Below are positions 36,891 to 45,399 of a stretch of DNA of 64,000 nucleotides, piece by piece. The notes under the pieces are model-generated. The model ran no database searches. It worked only from the letters and a program-made list of their open reading frames with translations, and was not told the origin of the DNA. Numbering within the stretch: position 1 is the stretch's first letter; every line of letters begins with the position of its first letter. The translations under genes and the position numbers were made by a program. Source of the DNA: Oceanococcus sp. HetDA_MAG_MS8 (GTDB lineage Bacteria; Pseudomonadota; Gammaproteobacteria; Nevskiales; Oceanococcaceae); NCBI GenBank assembly GCA_019192445.1, contig JAHCMK010000002.1:434001-498000 (forward strand), written 5' to 3'.

Positions 36891-36911
36891 AAATGGGGAC
36901 GTATCCCATTT
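36891..36911. repeat. REP-like palindromic motif (one of several)
   Basis: ATGGGGACGTATCCCAT here is a near-perfect palindrome. Related GGGnACGTnnCCC motifs occur at 36746-36762 and 37912-37928 (within the two 147-bp repeats), 36957-36971, and 38218-38240, all between the RelA/SpoT gene and the EamA gene. Motifs of this form are often mobilised by REP-associated transposases; none is encoded in this window. Confidence 0.5.
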
Positions 36912-37167
36912 CCTCTTGGTAAGGAGGGGCGAAATGCTGACCGCAGAGTAGCAACCTGGAACGTACCCCTTTCTACTCCCCTCAGCGAGGTCGAATGCGA
37001 TGCCCGTTGATCATTGATGTCCGCCGCTAGGGCCGAAACCGCATGTGCTGGGACAGCAAACCCAACGTGAAGGCAGAAGAGCCGGAAGCCTAAAAAAGTG
37101 GCCAGAACTGCCAAGGCAAGCCCAAAGAGAAAAGCCTTGCGGTTCATTGGCATCGAAAGCGACAGAC

Positions 37168-37216
37168 TTGAGCGCTCGTTGGGCTTTGGATATTCTCCTC
37201 CTTACCATGGTAAGGA
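37168..37216 (+). promoter_or_regulatory. Promoter and 18-bp palindromic operator of the AbrB/PIN module
   Basis: TTGAGC (37168-37173), a 17-base spacer and TATTCT (37191-37196) form a sigma70-like promoter. Directly downstream, over the expected transcription start, lies a perfect palindrome of 18 bases, TCCTTACCATGGTAAGGA (37199-37216), ending 11 bases before the antitoxin ATG. This is the layout expected for autorepression by the antitoxin or the antitoxin-toxin complex. Confidence 0.6.
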
Positions 37217-37227
37217 AAAGGCGTGTC

Positions 37228-37488
37228 ATGGACTCTGTAGAATCCAAAATTACCTCAAAAGGGCAGATTTCCGTGCCAGCGGCAGTTCGTCGGCATCTTG
37301 CTTTGGAGCCAGGAGCTCGAATCGAGTGGGTTGAGAAGGATGGTGAGATTGTGGTGCGGCGTGCATCGCGGTTTACATCACAAGAGATCCATAATGCGGT
37401 TTTTGGCCACGAGCCAGCCGCCGTCACCGTCCCCGATATGGACGTAGGGATTCGGGCGCACCTGAAGAAAAAGCATGCGGGCCGTTGA
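37228..37488 (+). CDS. AbrB/MazE-type antitoxin (SpoVT-AbrB domain)
   Basis: 86 residues from the ATG at 37228, preceded by AAGGAAAAGG. The swapped-hairpin AbrB DNA-binding domain is clear: SKITSKGQISVPAAVRRHLAL, then PGARIEWVEKDGEIVVRR (about 5-46). The C-terminal half would wrap the toxin. It overlaps the PIN toxin gene by 14 bases, a standard antitoxin-toxin arrangement. A GTG/ATG further upstream is open but would cover the operator palindrome. Confidence 0.88.
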   Translation: MDSVESKITSKGQISVPAAVRRHLALEPGARIEWVEKDGEIVVRRASRFTSQEIHNAVFGHEPAAVTVPDMDVGIRAHLKKKHAGR

Positions 37489-37855
37489 TACAAATGTCGT
37501 TGTTCGGCTGATTGCAAGAGACGATCCTAGGCAAACCCGAGAGGCTGAAGAGTTCATCTCCGAAGGTGCGTGGGTTTCCAATCTGGTGTTGGCCGAAAGT
37601 GTCTGGGTTCTTGAGTCTGTCTATGAACTGACAAGGGCTCAGGTTCGTACAGCCATATCCATGTTGCTTGAGCATCGGCAGCTGGTCCTACAGGAAGCCG
37701 ATACAGTTCGTGAGGCCTTGGCGGACTTCTCTGCCAAAAGAGGAGTTGGATTCACCGACTGCCTTGTGGTCGCCATTGCTAGAAAAAATGGCTATGTCCC
37801 CATCGGAACCTTTGACAAGAAGTTGTCGAAACTTAGCGACGCTCAGGCGTTATAG
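37475..37855 (+). CDS. vapC: PIN-domain ribonuclease toxin (VapC-like)
   Basis: 126 residues, a complete PIN domain. Acidic catalytic residues are in their usual places: Asp5 in AVDTNVVVRL, Glu41 in LAESVWVLE, Asp94 in GFTDCLVVAIA and Asp114 in GTFDKKL. Such toxins cleave tRNA, rRNA or mRNA; the target cannot be read from sequence. Its ATG lies inside the antitoxin gene. The module is enclosed by the 147-bp direct repeats. Confidence 0.9.
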   Translation: MRAVDTNVVVRLIARDDPRQTREAEEFISEGAWVSNLVLAESVWVLESVYELTRAQVRTAISMLLEHRQLVLQEADTVREALADFSAKRGVGFTDCLVVAIARKNGYVPIGTFDKKLSKLSDAQAL

Positions 37856-37889
37856 CGGTGTTCGTGGTACGCGCACTAGAGAACTGCGT

Positions 37890-38036
37890 AGCAACCGGGG
37901 ACGAAGCAGCTCGGGACGTTCCCCTTTTTACCCAGCCACCCGCAAGCGCCGCTAATCTCGGGTGTTAGGCGCCAAGCGCGTTGTCGAGCTTGTCCAGCAC
38001 CTCTAAACCTTTGCGCACAGAGCCTTTGGCTGCCAT
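37890..38036. repeat. 147-bp direct repeat, copy 2
   Basis: Second copy of the repeat at 36724-36870 with a single difference. It starts 34 bases after the PIN toxin stop. Bases 37965-38036 are the 3' end of the intact RHH antitoxin gene, showing that this copy is the parental one and copy 1 a fragment. Confidence 0.92.
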
Positions 38037-38186
38037 TGCTCGGAATCGAGTCTCGGCATCAAATTCCGCAATTGCCTGAGTTGAGAGCTCTTCCATCAGT
38101 TCATTCACGCTTACGTTTTTTCGTTCAGCCAGTGCCTTAAGCCGAGCGTGCTTATCATCAGGGAGTCGTACAGTTAAGGTTGCCAT
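37965..38186 (-). CDS. Ribbon-helix-helix antitoxin-like protein, no toxin partner
   Basis: 73 residues from the ATG at 38186, which has AGGAG 7 bases upstream. MATLTVRLPDDKHARLKALAERKNV is a typical RHH (CopG/MetJ-type) strand and first helix, followed by SVNELMEEL. The C-terminus (EFDAETRFRAMAAKGS, then KGLEVLDKLD) resembles RHH antitoxins normally followed by a PIN toxin gene. No toxin follows: downstream is the 147-bp repeat and then the opposite-strand PIN gene. It may be an orphan that lost its partner. Confidence 0.8.
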   Translation of the reverse strand: MATLTVRLPDDKHARLKALAERKNVSVNELMEELSTQAIAEFDAETRFRAMAAKGSVRKGLEVLDKLDNALGA

Positions 38187-38330
38187 ATCAGTGCTCCTGC
38201 AAAAGTTGATCCGGCGGAAAAATGGGAACGTATCCCTTTTCACTGCAGGCGTTGTAACGGTACTCCTAGTGCGCCCACCAGGAAACTAGAGCTGAGGCGA
38301 GGGCCAAGTCAGTTAGGTCCATGTATCGCC

Positions 38331-39206
38331 TCAGCGCCCAGCTCCACGCGAAGCCCAATACGTGAGCCCCAGCAACATCACTACACCCGCATAGAAGCCA
38401 GGCTGTAAGGCCTCGCCTTCGCCGAGCAGCAAGGCGGCGAGGATGATGGCGTAGACCGGCTCGAGGTTGACGATGAGTTGGGCGCTCCAGGCCGATAAGG
38501 TGCGCAGGGCGACGAAGGCCATGGCGAAGGGGGCCAGCGTGCAGCCGGCGCTGAGGATGATGAGCCAGAGCCAGTCTTGGGGGGTGGGCCAGAGATGATC
38601 CGGGCGGAGGATGAGCAGGCCCAGTAGCAGAATGCCCAGGCCGGCGGTGAATTCGACGGCGGTGAGGGCGAAGGGCGGAGCTTCGCGGGCCAGGGTTTTG
38701 TTCAGGGCGGCGAAGATGGCTACGAGCAGGGCCGAGAGAATGCCCACGGCAATGCCCAGGTTCATGCTGGGCGGGGTGCCGCCCATGACCAGCCAGACGG
38801 CGGGTACGGCGGCCACGCCCAGGAGCAGTTCGCGGCGGGCGAAGGGGCGGCGCACAATCAGCGGCTCCAGCCAGGACACAAACACGGGGGTGGTGGCCAA
38901 ACAGGCGACGGTGACCGAGGCACTGCTGAGTTTGATGGAGGCGTAAAAGGTCCACCAATGCAGGGCCACGAATACCCCAGCCAATGCGGCGCGCCAGCGC
39001 AGCGCCGGGCGCATGGCTTGCAGGCCGCGCCAGGTAGCTGGCCAAAGGGCCAGCAGGAGTAACACGATGCTCAGCCGCCAGGCCACCAATACCAGAGCGG
39101 GCAGGCTGATCAAGGCGCCCAGAATCGCGGTGACGCCCCACAGCAGCACGCACACATGCATGATGGCGTAGGCGCGAGGGGTGGAGACAGCTTGCTGGGA
39201 ACTCAT
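38331..39206 (-). CDS. EamA/DMT family transporter
   Basis: Inner-membrane drug/metabolite transporter-superfamily protein; substrate unknown. 291 residues, ten predicted transmembrane helices in two EamA repeats (about 12-135 and 150-285), with the second repeat ending NLEPVYAIILAALLLGE, a typical EamA motif. ATG start at 39206. It borders the accessory island on the right and is 90 bases from ubiB. Base composition returns to the G+C-rich style of the core genome. Confidence 0.88.
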   Translation of the reverse strand: MSSQQAVSTPRAYAIMHVCVLLWGVTAILGALISLPALVLVAWRLSIVLLLLALWPATWRGLQAMRPALRWRAALAGVFVALHWWTFYASIKLSSASVTVACLATTPVFVSWLEPLIVRRPFARRELLLGVAAVPAVWLVMGGTPPSMNLGIAVGILSALLVAIFAALNKTLAREAPPFALTAVEFTAGLGILLLGLLILRPDHLWPTPQDWLWLIILSAGCTLAPFAMAFVALRTLSAWSAQLIVNLEPVYAIILAALLLGEGEALQPGFYAGVVMLLGLTYWASRGAGR

Positions 39207-39295
39207 GAGGGTTAAAGCGGCAATGCTTTTGGGCAGGGGGAGGCGCTGCTGGCCTCAAACATCGCAGAGGGCCTAGGCAGGCTTGGCGGCGTTGG

Positions 39296-40927
39296 CTACT
39301 TACGCTGCGGCCGAGCCCGCCACAAGCCCCAGACGCCCATGCCGCCGAAGATCCAAGCCGCAGCGGGCCAGCCAGCCCAGCGCTCTGGGGCGACGTTATC
39401 CAAACCTAGGCTGATAGCCGCGGCGATGAGGCCGGCACAGCCCAGCATCCACCAGCGGTTGCGTTGCTGTTCGCGGCGCCAGTCGGCCGGGAGCGAGCCA
39501 GCGCCGGATTGGTCATCCGCCGTTTGCTGGCTAGCCATCGCCGGGTATTGCGCCAGGCGCGTGGCGAGGTTAGGCAGGGCATCAAACAAGGCCGGAATTT
39601 GGGGCCGCAGGCGCTCGAAGGCATAACGCGGCGACAGCCGCTCGCGCATCCAGCGTTCCAGAATGGGTTTGGCGGTTTTCATCAGATCCAGCTCGGGGTA
39701 GAGCTGGCGGCCAAGGCCTTCGATGTTGAGCAGGGTTTTCTGCAGCAGCACCAGTTGGGGCTGCACGCGCATGTCGTAACGGCGGGCCACGGCAAACAGC
39801 CGCATCAGCACCAGGCCGAAGGAAATGTCTTTGAGCGGCTTGTCGAAAATGGGCTCGCAGACGGAGCGAATGGCACCCTCAAACTCATCCAGGCGGGTAT
39901 GCGCGGGCACCCAGCCCGACTGAATATGCAGCTCGGCCACGCGCTTGTAATCCTGGTTGAAAAAGGCCAGGAAGTTTTCGGCCAAGTAGCGCTGGTCGTC
40001 GGGGGTGAGCGAGCCCACAATGCCGAAATCCAGAGCCAGGTAGCGAGGGTGCTCGGGATTGGAGGGGTCCACATACACATTGCCGGGGTGCATGTCGGCG
40101 TGGAAGAAGTTGTGCACAAAGGTTTGGGTGAAGAAAATCTCCACGCCGTGCTCGGCCAGCACTTCAAAGTTCACGCCCTTGTCGCGCAGGGTTTGCACCT
40201 CGTCCACGGGCAGGCCATAGAGCCGCTCCATCACGAACACTGAAGGCCGGGTGAGCTCCCAGACCACCAGCGGGTGGTAAATCAGTTCGGAGCCCAACCA
40301 GTTGCGCCGTAGCTGGCTGGCATTGGCAGCTTCCCGCACCAGGTCTAGCTCGTCGGTGATGACCTTTTCGTATTCGCTAACCACCTCGCGGGGGCGCAGG
40401 CGTTGAGCCAGGTCGCCCAGAACGCGCTCGGCGATGGCCGCTAGAAAGTGCAGCAGAGCCACATCGCGGGCCACGCGCTCATGAATGCCGGGGCGCAACA
40501 CTTTGACCACCACATCCATGCCGGGCTGGCCATCATCGCCATACAACTTGGCGGTATGCACCTGCGCCACTGAGGCCGCAGCCATGGGCTCGGGATCGAA
40601 CTCGGCAAACAGCTCAGTGATGGGCTTGCCCAGCTCTTTCTCCACTAACTCCACCGCGGCCTCGCCCGCAAAAGGCGTGACGGCGTCCTGGAGTTTGGCC
40701 AGCTCCGAGGCCAACTCGGGCGGGAGCAGGTCAGGCCGGGTAGACAGCGCCTGGCCAAACTTAATGAACACTGGGCCGAGTTCTTCCAGAGCCACACGCA
40801 AGCGAGCACCTAGAGGCTGCTCAAAAGCTTTGCCTTCGCGCCAGCCCCAGAGTTGGTCCAGGCCATGACGGCGAATGACGCGCCAAATGCGCCATAAGCG
40901 CCAGCTTTGGCTGAGTGCTTTGCTCAT
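39296..40927 (-). CDS. ubiB: Ubiquinone biosynthesis protein UbiB
   Basis: Atypical ABC1/ADCK-family kinase-like protein required for ubiquinone biosynthesis. 543 residues. The N-terminal KxGQ extension motif FIKFGQALSTRPDLLP, the Ala-rich loop AAASVAQVH, the VVVKVLRPG lysine, the HADMHPGNV catalytic loop and LDFGIVGSL are present. Two hydrophobic C-terminal segments anchor it in the membrane (about 494-512 and 518-536). The start codon abuts the ubiJ stop. Confidence 0.96.
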   Translation of the reverse strand: MSKALSQSWRLWRIWRVIRRHGLDQLWGWREGKAFEQPLGARLRVALEELGPVFIKFGQALSTRPDLLPPELASELAKLQDAVTPFAGEAAVELVEKELGKPITELFAEFDPEPMAAASVAQVHTAKLYGDDGQPGMDVVVKVLRPGIHERVARDVALLHFLAAIAERVLGDLAQRLRPREVVSEYEKVITDELDLVREAANASQLRRNWLGSELIYHPLVVWELTRPSVFVMERLYGLPVDEVQTLRDKGVNFEVLAEHGVEIFFTQTFVHNFFHADMHPGNVYVDPSNPEHPRYLALDFGIVGSLTPDDQRYLAENFLAFFNQDYKRVAELHIQSGWVPAHTRLDEFEGAIRSVCEPIFDKPLKDISFGLVLMRLFAVARRYDMRVQPQLVLLQKTLLNIEGLGRQLYPELDLMKTAKPILERWMRERLSPRYAFERLRPQIPALFDALPNLATRLAQYPAMASQQTADDQSGAGSLPADWRREQQRNRWWMLGCAGLIAAAISLGLDNVAPERWAGWPAAAWIFGGMGVWGLWRARPQRK

Positions 40928-41518
40928 TTAGCGGCGCTCCAGTCGTTGCAAGCGCGCCTGCAGGCGGTCCACATCCATGGCCAGGTCATCCACTTGCTGC
41001 ATCCAGTCCTCGAGTTCCAACAGGGGCACCACATCACGAGATTCCTCGGATAAGAACTCCACTGTTTGCGTTTCCAGTTGCTGCAGACCGCGCTTTACGA
41101 AGGCGCCCAAACGCTGCAAACCCACGGCGGCCGGCGCCGCACTGGTACCCAGCCAGGGCTCTAGTAAACCCGCAAGATCTAGTTCTAATCCCTGCACGAT
41201 ATCGGCTATTTCCTGCAAGAAGCCGGCATCTCCCTCGATTTGCATACCGGCCACAGCGCGCCCGGCACTGGGGTTGCGCAGCAAGGCCATGATGGCCTGG
41301 TTACTCAGCGACACTTTGGCTCTGGGAGCCTCTTCAGGCTCACTCAGAAGCAGGCCTTGCGCCACCGGAATCACACCCAGCTCCCAACCCCAGTCGCTGT
41401 GGCGCAAATGCAAAGAGCCGCGCAAGGCGGCCAGCCGCCGCAGGCTATGGGGGTCGGCTGCCAAAGCCCGATTGAGCATTTGCTCGGCGGCGCCAAGCAG
41501 CACAGCCGGGGGCGTCAC
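40928..41518 (-). CDS. ubiJ: Ubiquinone biosynthesis accessory factor UbiJ
   Basis: Lipid-binding accessory subunit of the Ubi complex, with an N-terminal SCP2 domain (about 15-115: [21 protein letters not shown] broken after 20; [19 protein letters not shown]) and a C-terminal coiled coil ([19 protein letters not shown]). 196 residues, GTG start at 41518. Sequence conservation is modest, but the ubiE-ubiJ-ubiB order is diagnostic. Four-base overlap with ubiE. Confidence 0.9.
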   Translation of the reverse strand: MTPPAVLLGAAEQMLNRALAADPHSLRRLAALRGSLHLRHSDWGWELGVIPVAQGLLLSEPEEAPRAKVSLSNQAIMALLRNPSAGRAVAGMQIEGDAGFLQEIADIVQGLELDLAGLLEPWLGTSAAPAAVGLQRLGAFVKRGLQQLETQTVEFLSEESRDVVPLLELEDWMQQVDDLAMDVDRLQARLQRLERR

Positions 41519-42261
41519 AACTTAAAGCCTCGATGCAGGGCTACGATGCCGCCGCTGAGGTTGTAGACCTGGTTACGGACAAAGCCGGCCTCGGCGAACA
41601 TCTTTTTGAGCGTGTCTTGGTCGGGGTGTTTGCGAATGGATTCCGCCAGGTATTGGTAGCTTTCGGCATCGTTGGCCACCAACTCACCCATGCGCGGCAA
41701 TACATTGAAGGAATAGAGGTCGTAGAGCTTGTTCAGCCAGCCAAAGCGGGGCTTGGAAAACTCCAGCACCAACAGCCGCCCGCCTGGGCGCAGCACGCGG
41801 AAGATGGAGCGCAGGGCCGCATCTTTATCGCGCACATTGCGCAGACCAAAAGAAATGGTGACCAAATCAAAACTGTTGTCGGCAAAGGGCAAGCATTCGG
41901 CGTCGCCTTGGGCGCATACGCTGCGGGTATGGCCCGCATCTAGCATGCGGTCCCGGCCCAGGCTGAGCATGCTGCCGTTGTAGTCCGACATCACCAATCG
42001 GCCCTGGGGACCAAGTTTGGGCGCCATGGCCAGGGCCAAATCGCCAGTGCCGCAGGCCAAGTCCAGCACCGAGTCGGTGGGTTGCACGGCGGCCAAGTCA
42101 ATGGCAAACCGCTTCCAGGCCCGGTGAATCCCCATAGACATGAGGTCGTTCATCACGTCATACCGGCTGGCCACCGAGTGGAAGACTTTTTCCACCTTCT
42201 TGGGCTTGTCCTCCCAGGACACATCTTGATACCCGAAGTGGGTGGTCTTACGTTCGCTCAT
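41515..42261 (-). CDS. ubiE: Ubiquinone/menaquinone C-methyltransferase UbiE
   Basis: SAM-dependent methyltransferase for ubiquinone (and menaquinone where present). 248 residues. Family motifs: [23 protein letters not shown] with the [14 protein letters not shown] segment, SAM motif [14 protein letters not shown], and [15 protein letters not shown]. First gene of the ubiE-ubiJ-ubiB operon. Confidence 0.97.
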   Translation of the reverse strand: MSERKTTHFGYQDVSWEDKPKKVEKVFHSVASRYDVMNDLMSMGIHRAWKRFAIDLAAVQPTDSVLDLACGTGDLALAMAPKLGPQGRLVMSDYNGSMLSLGRDRMLDAGHTRSVCAQGDAECLPFADNSFDLVTISFGLRNVRDKDAALRSIFRVLRPGGRLLVLEFSKPRFGWLNKLYDLYSFNVLPRMGELVANDAESYQYLAESIRKHPDQDTLKKMFAEAGFVRNQVYNLSGGIVALHRGFKL

Positions 42262-42283
42262 CGCAGCAACCTCTAGGCGGCCA

Positions 42284-42859
42284 TTACAGCTGGGTTGGAG
42301 AGGGCCGAGCCACTCGTGGACGAATCATCAGGGCCAGCACTATGGCGCCCAACAGCCAAGCCACAATCTCATAGGTGAATTGGGTACTGGCGTAGCTCCA
42401 GGGTTGATACCACCATACCGGCTCGCCCAGGCGCGAGAACACGCTACCGGCCACACCGGCGCCGAAGGCCACGATGAAGCGGGCGGCAAAACCTTGGGAG
42501 CTCACACTGAGCACCAGCACCAAGGCCATGACCAGCATGGATACAAAGCCATGAATCCAGCCGCGCAAGAGCACTCCGGGCGCCATGGGCTCAGCCCCGG
42601 CCTTGCGGAAGTGCACCAAAGCCAAAGGGCCTTGGCTATGGGCCTTGTGATAAGCCGTATCGGAATCGGGGTTATCGCTAAACGGCACCACATAGCTGCC
42701 AGATTCGGGCAGCAGCTGATCCAAAGACTGCTGCAGGGCTGTGCCATTGGGTGCGCCGCGCACCGCAGACTCACCTATGGGCAGCACTGCCCAGTACAAA
42801 AATCCCCAAACAAAAACCGCAGTAGCCGCAATCGCGGCTGCGAGCAATGTACGCAACAT
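42284..42859 (-). CDS. Conserved membrane protein of unknown function
   Basis: 191 residues, not recognised. One N-terminal transmembrane helix (about 5-25), a periplasmic-looking loop (about 30-95) containing [13 protein letters not shown] and [16 protein letters not shown], then three further helices (about 102-120, 124-143, 165-182). The pattern of one span, a small soluble domain and three spans is regular, and codon use fits the surrounding core genes, so it is probably real. It sits 22 bases upstream of ubiE and could share its transcript. Confidence 0.7.
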   Translation of the reverse strand: MLRTLLAAAIAATAVFVWGFLYWAVLPIGESAVRGAPNGTALQQSLDQLLPESGSYVVPFSDNPDSDTAYHKAHSQGPLALVHFRKAGAEPMAPGVLLRGWIHGFVSMLVMALVLVLSVSSQGFAARFIVAFGAGVAGSVFSRLGEPVWWYQPWSYASTQFTYEIVAWLLGAIVLALMIRPRVARPSPTQL

Positions 42860-42931
42860 GCAACAGATTTCCTTCAGCCGGCACTCTGGCGCATAAGCGC
42901 CGCAGGCCCTCAGTCTAACGCGCCTCGGTGG

Positions 42932-44485
42932 CTAAGGCGGTGATTCGCTTGTGCTGTCGGGGGCATCCCATTGCAAAGACCAGCCCGCTTTTAGCCAGCG
43001 CTCGGCCTCGGCTTCTAGGTCGGCGGCCACTAATGGGTGGGTGCGCAACCAATGCGGGCTCAGGCGCAGGTGCACTTGCTGCTCTTGCGCCATTAACTTC
43101 ACGTCCTCAGGGCCGGGAGCATCTTGGCGCGCGCGGCAGAGCAACACCGCTAGGCGGAGCAGTACGGCCAGTTTCAGTAGGCGCTGGTCCCAGGGGGGCG
43201 GTAAATCCGCAGTAACCTCCCGCGCCAACCGGCCCCGGTGTAGCCGCACCAAGGATGCCAATAGCCATTGGTCACGCCGGGAAAAACCATGCATGTCGGC
43301 CTTGGCCAACACGTACGCGCCATGCTTATGAAAGCCCGCATGGGAAATCGCAAGACCCAGCTCGTGCAGGCTAGACGCCCAGCGCAGGTAGAGCAGGTCG
43401 CGGGTGGCATCTAAATCCCAATCCGGCGCTGCGGCTGCAAACAGGTGCTGAACCACTCCCCACACGCGGCCCGCTTGAGCGGCACCAACGGTAAACCGCT
43501 CACAGAGCTGACGCACCGACTGCTCGCGCACATCGTCATCACTCAGGCGGCCGAGCAAGTCGTAGATGATGCCCTCACGCAGGGCCCGATCCGATATTTC
43601 CAGCTGCTCCAGGCCTAGGGCATCAAATAACCCAGCCAACACCGCAAAAGAGCCTGCGAAGACCGCCCGTCGATCTTCGCGCAAACCTTCATAGCGGATT
43701 TTGTCGATGTGTTTGACCTTGGCTAACTCCGCGGCCACCGCCTCCAAGCCTTCGCGGCTGAGGTGGTCTTGGCTGAAGCCCAGTTCACTGGCCACCCGCC
43801 ATACCGAACGCACGCTGCCGGAGGCGCCCATAGCCACATCCCAGCCGGCTTGGCGATAAACCCCTTCCAAAAACTCTACCTCGGCGGCGGCGGCCAGTCG
43901 GGCGCGCTGCAAGCGGCGGGGACTGATTTTGCCGTCGGCAAAATACTTTTGGGTGAAAGACACGCAGCCCATGTGCACGCTTTCCATCAGCTGCGGCCGG
44001 CTTCCGGTGCCCACAATCAGCTCGGTGCTGCCACCACCAATATCCATCACCAACCGGCGTTCGTCGGGGCTACCCAGCCCATGCGTCACGCCGCCGTAGA
44101 TCAGGCGGGCTTCCTCCACTCCGGAAATCACTTCTAAGGGACGGCCCAAAGCCGCTTCGGCTTCGCGCAAAAACTTCGACGATGAGCCCAATCTGCGCAG
44201 GGTATTTGTGCCCAGCACGCGGCTTTGTTCCAGAGGAATTCCGCGCAGCACACTGCCAAAACGGCGCAAACACTCCAGGGCGCGCTCGCGAGTCTCAGAG
44301 GTTAATGATTTATCGGAGCGCAGTCCTGCGGCGAGACGCACAGGCTCGCGCACGCGATCCACCACCTGTAGCCCCGCATCAGATTGGCGCATGACCACCA
44401 TGTGAAAAGAGTTTGAGCCCAGATCCACGGCGGCTAAGGTCAATGGCGAACCCTCTGGGCGCGCACTCGCTGTGTTGTCTTGCAT
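42932..44485 (-). CDS. ppx: Exopolyphosphatase (Ppx/GppA family)
   Basis: Hydrolyses terminal phosphate from polyphosphate, or pppGpp in the GppA branch. 517 residues from the ATG at 44485; the open frame extends upstream to 44575, but the conserved protein begins near LAAVDLGSNSFHMVV. Further motifs: the catalytic-Glu segment around ISGVEEARLIYGGV and the second phosphate-binding loop LVMDIGGGSTELIV. A C-terminal HD-like helical domain follows (from about 320). Divergent from the cytochrome c genes. Confidence 0.93.
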   Translation of the reverse strand: MQDNTASARPEGSPLTLAAVDLGSNSFHMVVMRQSDAGLQVVDRVREPVRLAAGLRSDKSLTSETRERALECLRRFGSVLRGIPLEQSRVLGTNTLRRLGSSSKFLREAEAALGRPLEVISGVEEARLIYGGVTHGLGSPDERRLVMDIGGGSTELIVGTGSRPQLMESVHMGCVSFTQKYFADGKISPRRLQRARLAAAAEVEFLEGVYRQAGWDVAMGASGSVRSVWRVASELGFSQDHLSREGLEAVAAELAKVKHIDKIRYEGLREDRRAVFAGSFAVLAGLFDALGLEQLEISDRALREGIIYDLLGRLSDDDVREQSVRQLCERFTVGAAQAGRVWGVVQHLFAAAAPDWDLDATRDLLYLRWASSLHELGLAISHAGFHKHGAYVLAKADMHGFSRRDQWLLASLVRLHRGRLAREVTADLPPPWDQRLLKLAVLLRLAVLLCRARQDAPGPEDVKLMAQEQQVHLRLSPHWLRTHPLVAADLEAEAERWLKAGWSLQWDAPDSTSESPP

Positions 44486-44589
44486 GGGCGGAATATAACG
44501 ACCTTGGTCCATACAAGAACACCCCGCGTTGACGAGATTGGCCCAAGGTTGCGAAAATTCTAGGGATTTTCCCAATACAGGCTGTACAG

Positions 44590-44907
44590 ATGCGAGCTGC
44601 TGCTCTCGTTTTGATGGCGAGCTGCGCCATCACCCCTGCTTTCGCCGGCGACGCCGAAGCAGGCAAAGTGAAGTTTGATACCTGCATGGGCTGCCATGGC
44701 ATCCCGAGCTACTCCAACGCTTATCCGACCTACGATGTGCCCAAACTCGGCGGTCAACATGCGGCGTACTTGGAGGCGGCGCTGAAGGCGTACCGCAGCG
44801 GCGAGCGCAGTCACCCCACCATGCGTGCCTTGGCCGGCAGCCTGACCGATGAAGACATCGCCGACCTGGCTGCCTACATCAGCCAAGCCCCGCGCCCCGC
44901 GCAATAA
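44590..44907 (+). CDS. Small periplasmic cytochrome c (c4/c5-like)
   Basis: Monohaem electron carrier. 105 residues: signal peptide ending ITPAFA (about 19), haem attachment motif CMGCH at about 32-36, and a methionine ligand candidate in [15 protein letters not shown]. The C-terminus [11 protein letters not shown] is the usual last helix of class I cytochromes c. It is followed after 17 bases by a related cytochrome, forming a pair, and shares the downstream terminator. Confidence 0.88.
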   Translation: MRAAALVLMASCAITPAFAGDAEAGKVKFDTCMGCHGIPSYSNAYPTYDVPKLGGQHAAYLEAALKAYRSGERSHPTMRALAGSLTDEDIADLAAYISQAPRPAQ

Positions 44908-44924
44908 TTACTGGAGCTGATTGG

Positions 44925-45260
44925 ATGAAACTCTTTGCCCAACTGCTAGTCGTTGCCGCAATGGCCCCCATGTCGGCTCTGGCCGCTGGTGATGCCGAAG
45001 CTGGAAAAGCCAAATCGGCAACCTGCGCGGCTTGCCATGGCGCCGAAGGCGTGAGCATGACCCCGACCTTCCCCAACCTGGCAGGGCAGCACTACACCTA
45101 CTTGGTGCAAGCGCTGAAGCAATACCGGGAAGGCGGTCGTAAGAACGCCATCATGAGCGGCCAAGCGGCCAACTTAAGCGACCAGGACATCAAAGACCTC
45201 GCCGCTTATTACGCAGGCCAAGACGGCCCGCTGTACGTTCCGGAATACAACGCCGAATAA
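44925..45260 (+). CDS. Small periplasmic cytochrome c, second of a pair
   Basis: 111 residues: signal peptide ending SALAA (about 21), haem motif CAACH at about 35-39 followed by GAEGVS, then [19 protein letters not shown] and the Met-containing [23 protein letters not shown], the standard cytochrome c553/c4-type layout. Together with the preceding gene it resembles a di-haem cytochrome c4 split into two single-domain proteins. A strong terminator follows. Confidence 0.9.
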   Translation: MKLFAQLLVVAAMAPMSALAAGDAEAGKAKSATCAACHGAEGVSMTPTFPNLAGQHYTYLVQALKQYREGGRKNAIMSGQAANLSDQDIKDLAAYYAGQDGPLYVPEYNAE

Positions 45261-45289
45261 GATTTGGTCCCAGGGACTGATTGATATCA

Positions 45290-45324
45290 CGCGGGCGGCG
45301 CCACTGGGGCCGCCCGCGTTTTTT
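45290..45324 (+). terminator. Rho-independent terminator after the cytochrome c pair
   Basis: CGCGGGCGGC (45290-45299) and GCCGCCCGCG (45309-45318) form a perfect 10-bp stem with a 9-base loop, followed by six T (45319-45324). It is 29 bases past the second cytochrome gene. Confidence 0.92.
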
Positions 45325-45399
45325 GTGCACGCTGCGAAAGCCAGCCTGGCCTACGCCACAGCCTCTGCGGGAACTTTCGCGCGCCATTTGGGTCGACAA

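Larger units (their letters stand above)
36680..37227. other. 548-bp region without a supported gene
   Basis: Holds repeat copy 1, three REP-like motifs and, at its right end, the promoter/operator of the toxin-antitoxin module. A minus-strand frame starting at 37153 begins with a convincing hydrophobic segment (MPMNRKAFLFGLALAVLATF) but runs on through the repeats without any family features, so at most its first about 50 codons could be a gene remnant. Confidence 0.5.

Noticed and set aside
36617-37153. 178-codon minus-strand frame as a full gene
   Set aside because: Only the first part looks protein-like; the rest runs through the 147-bp repeat, REP-like motifs and the end of the RelA/SpoT gene.
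38266-39258. 330-codon minus-strand frame overlapping the EamA gene
   Set aside because: Arg/Pro/His-rich shadow of the EamA transporter in another frame.
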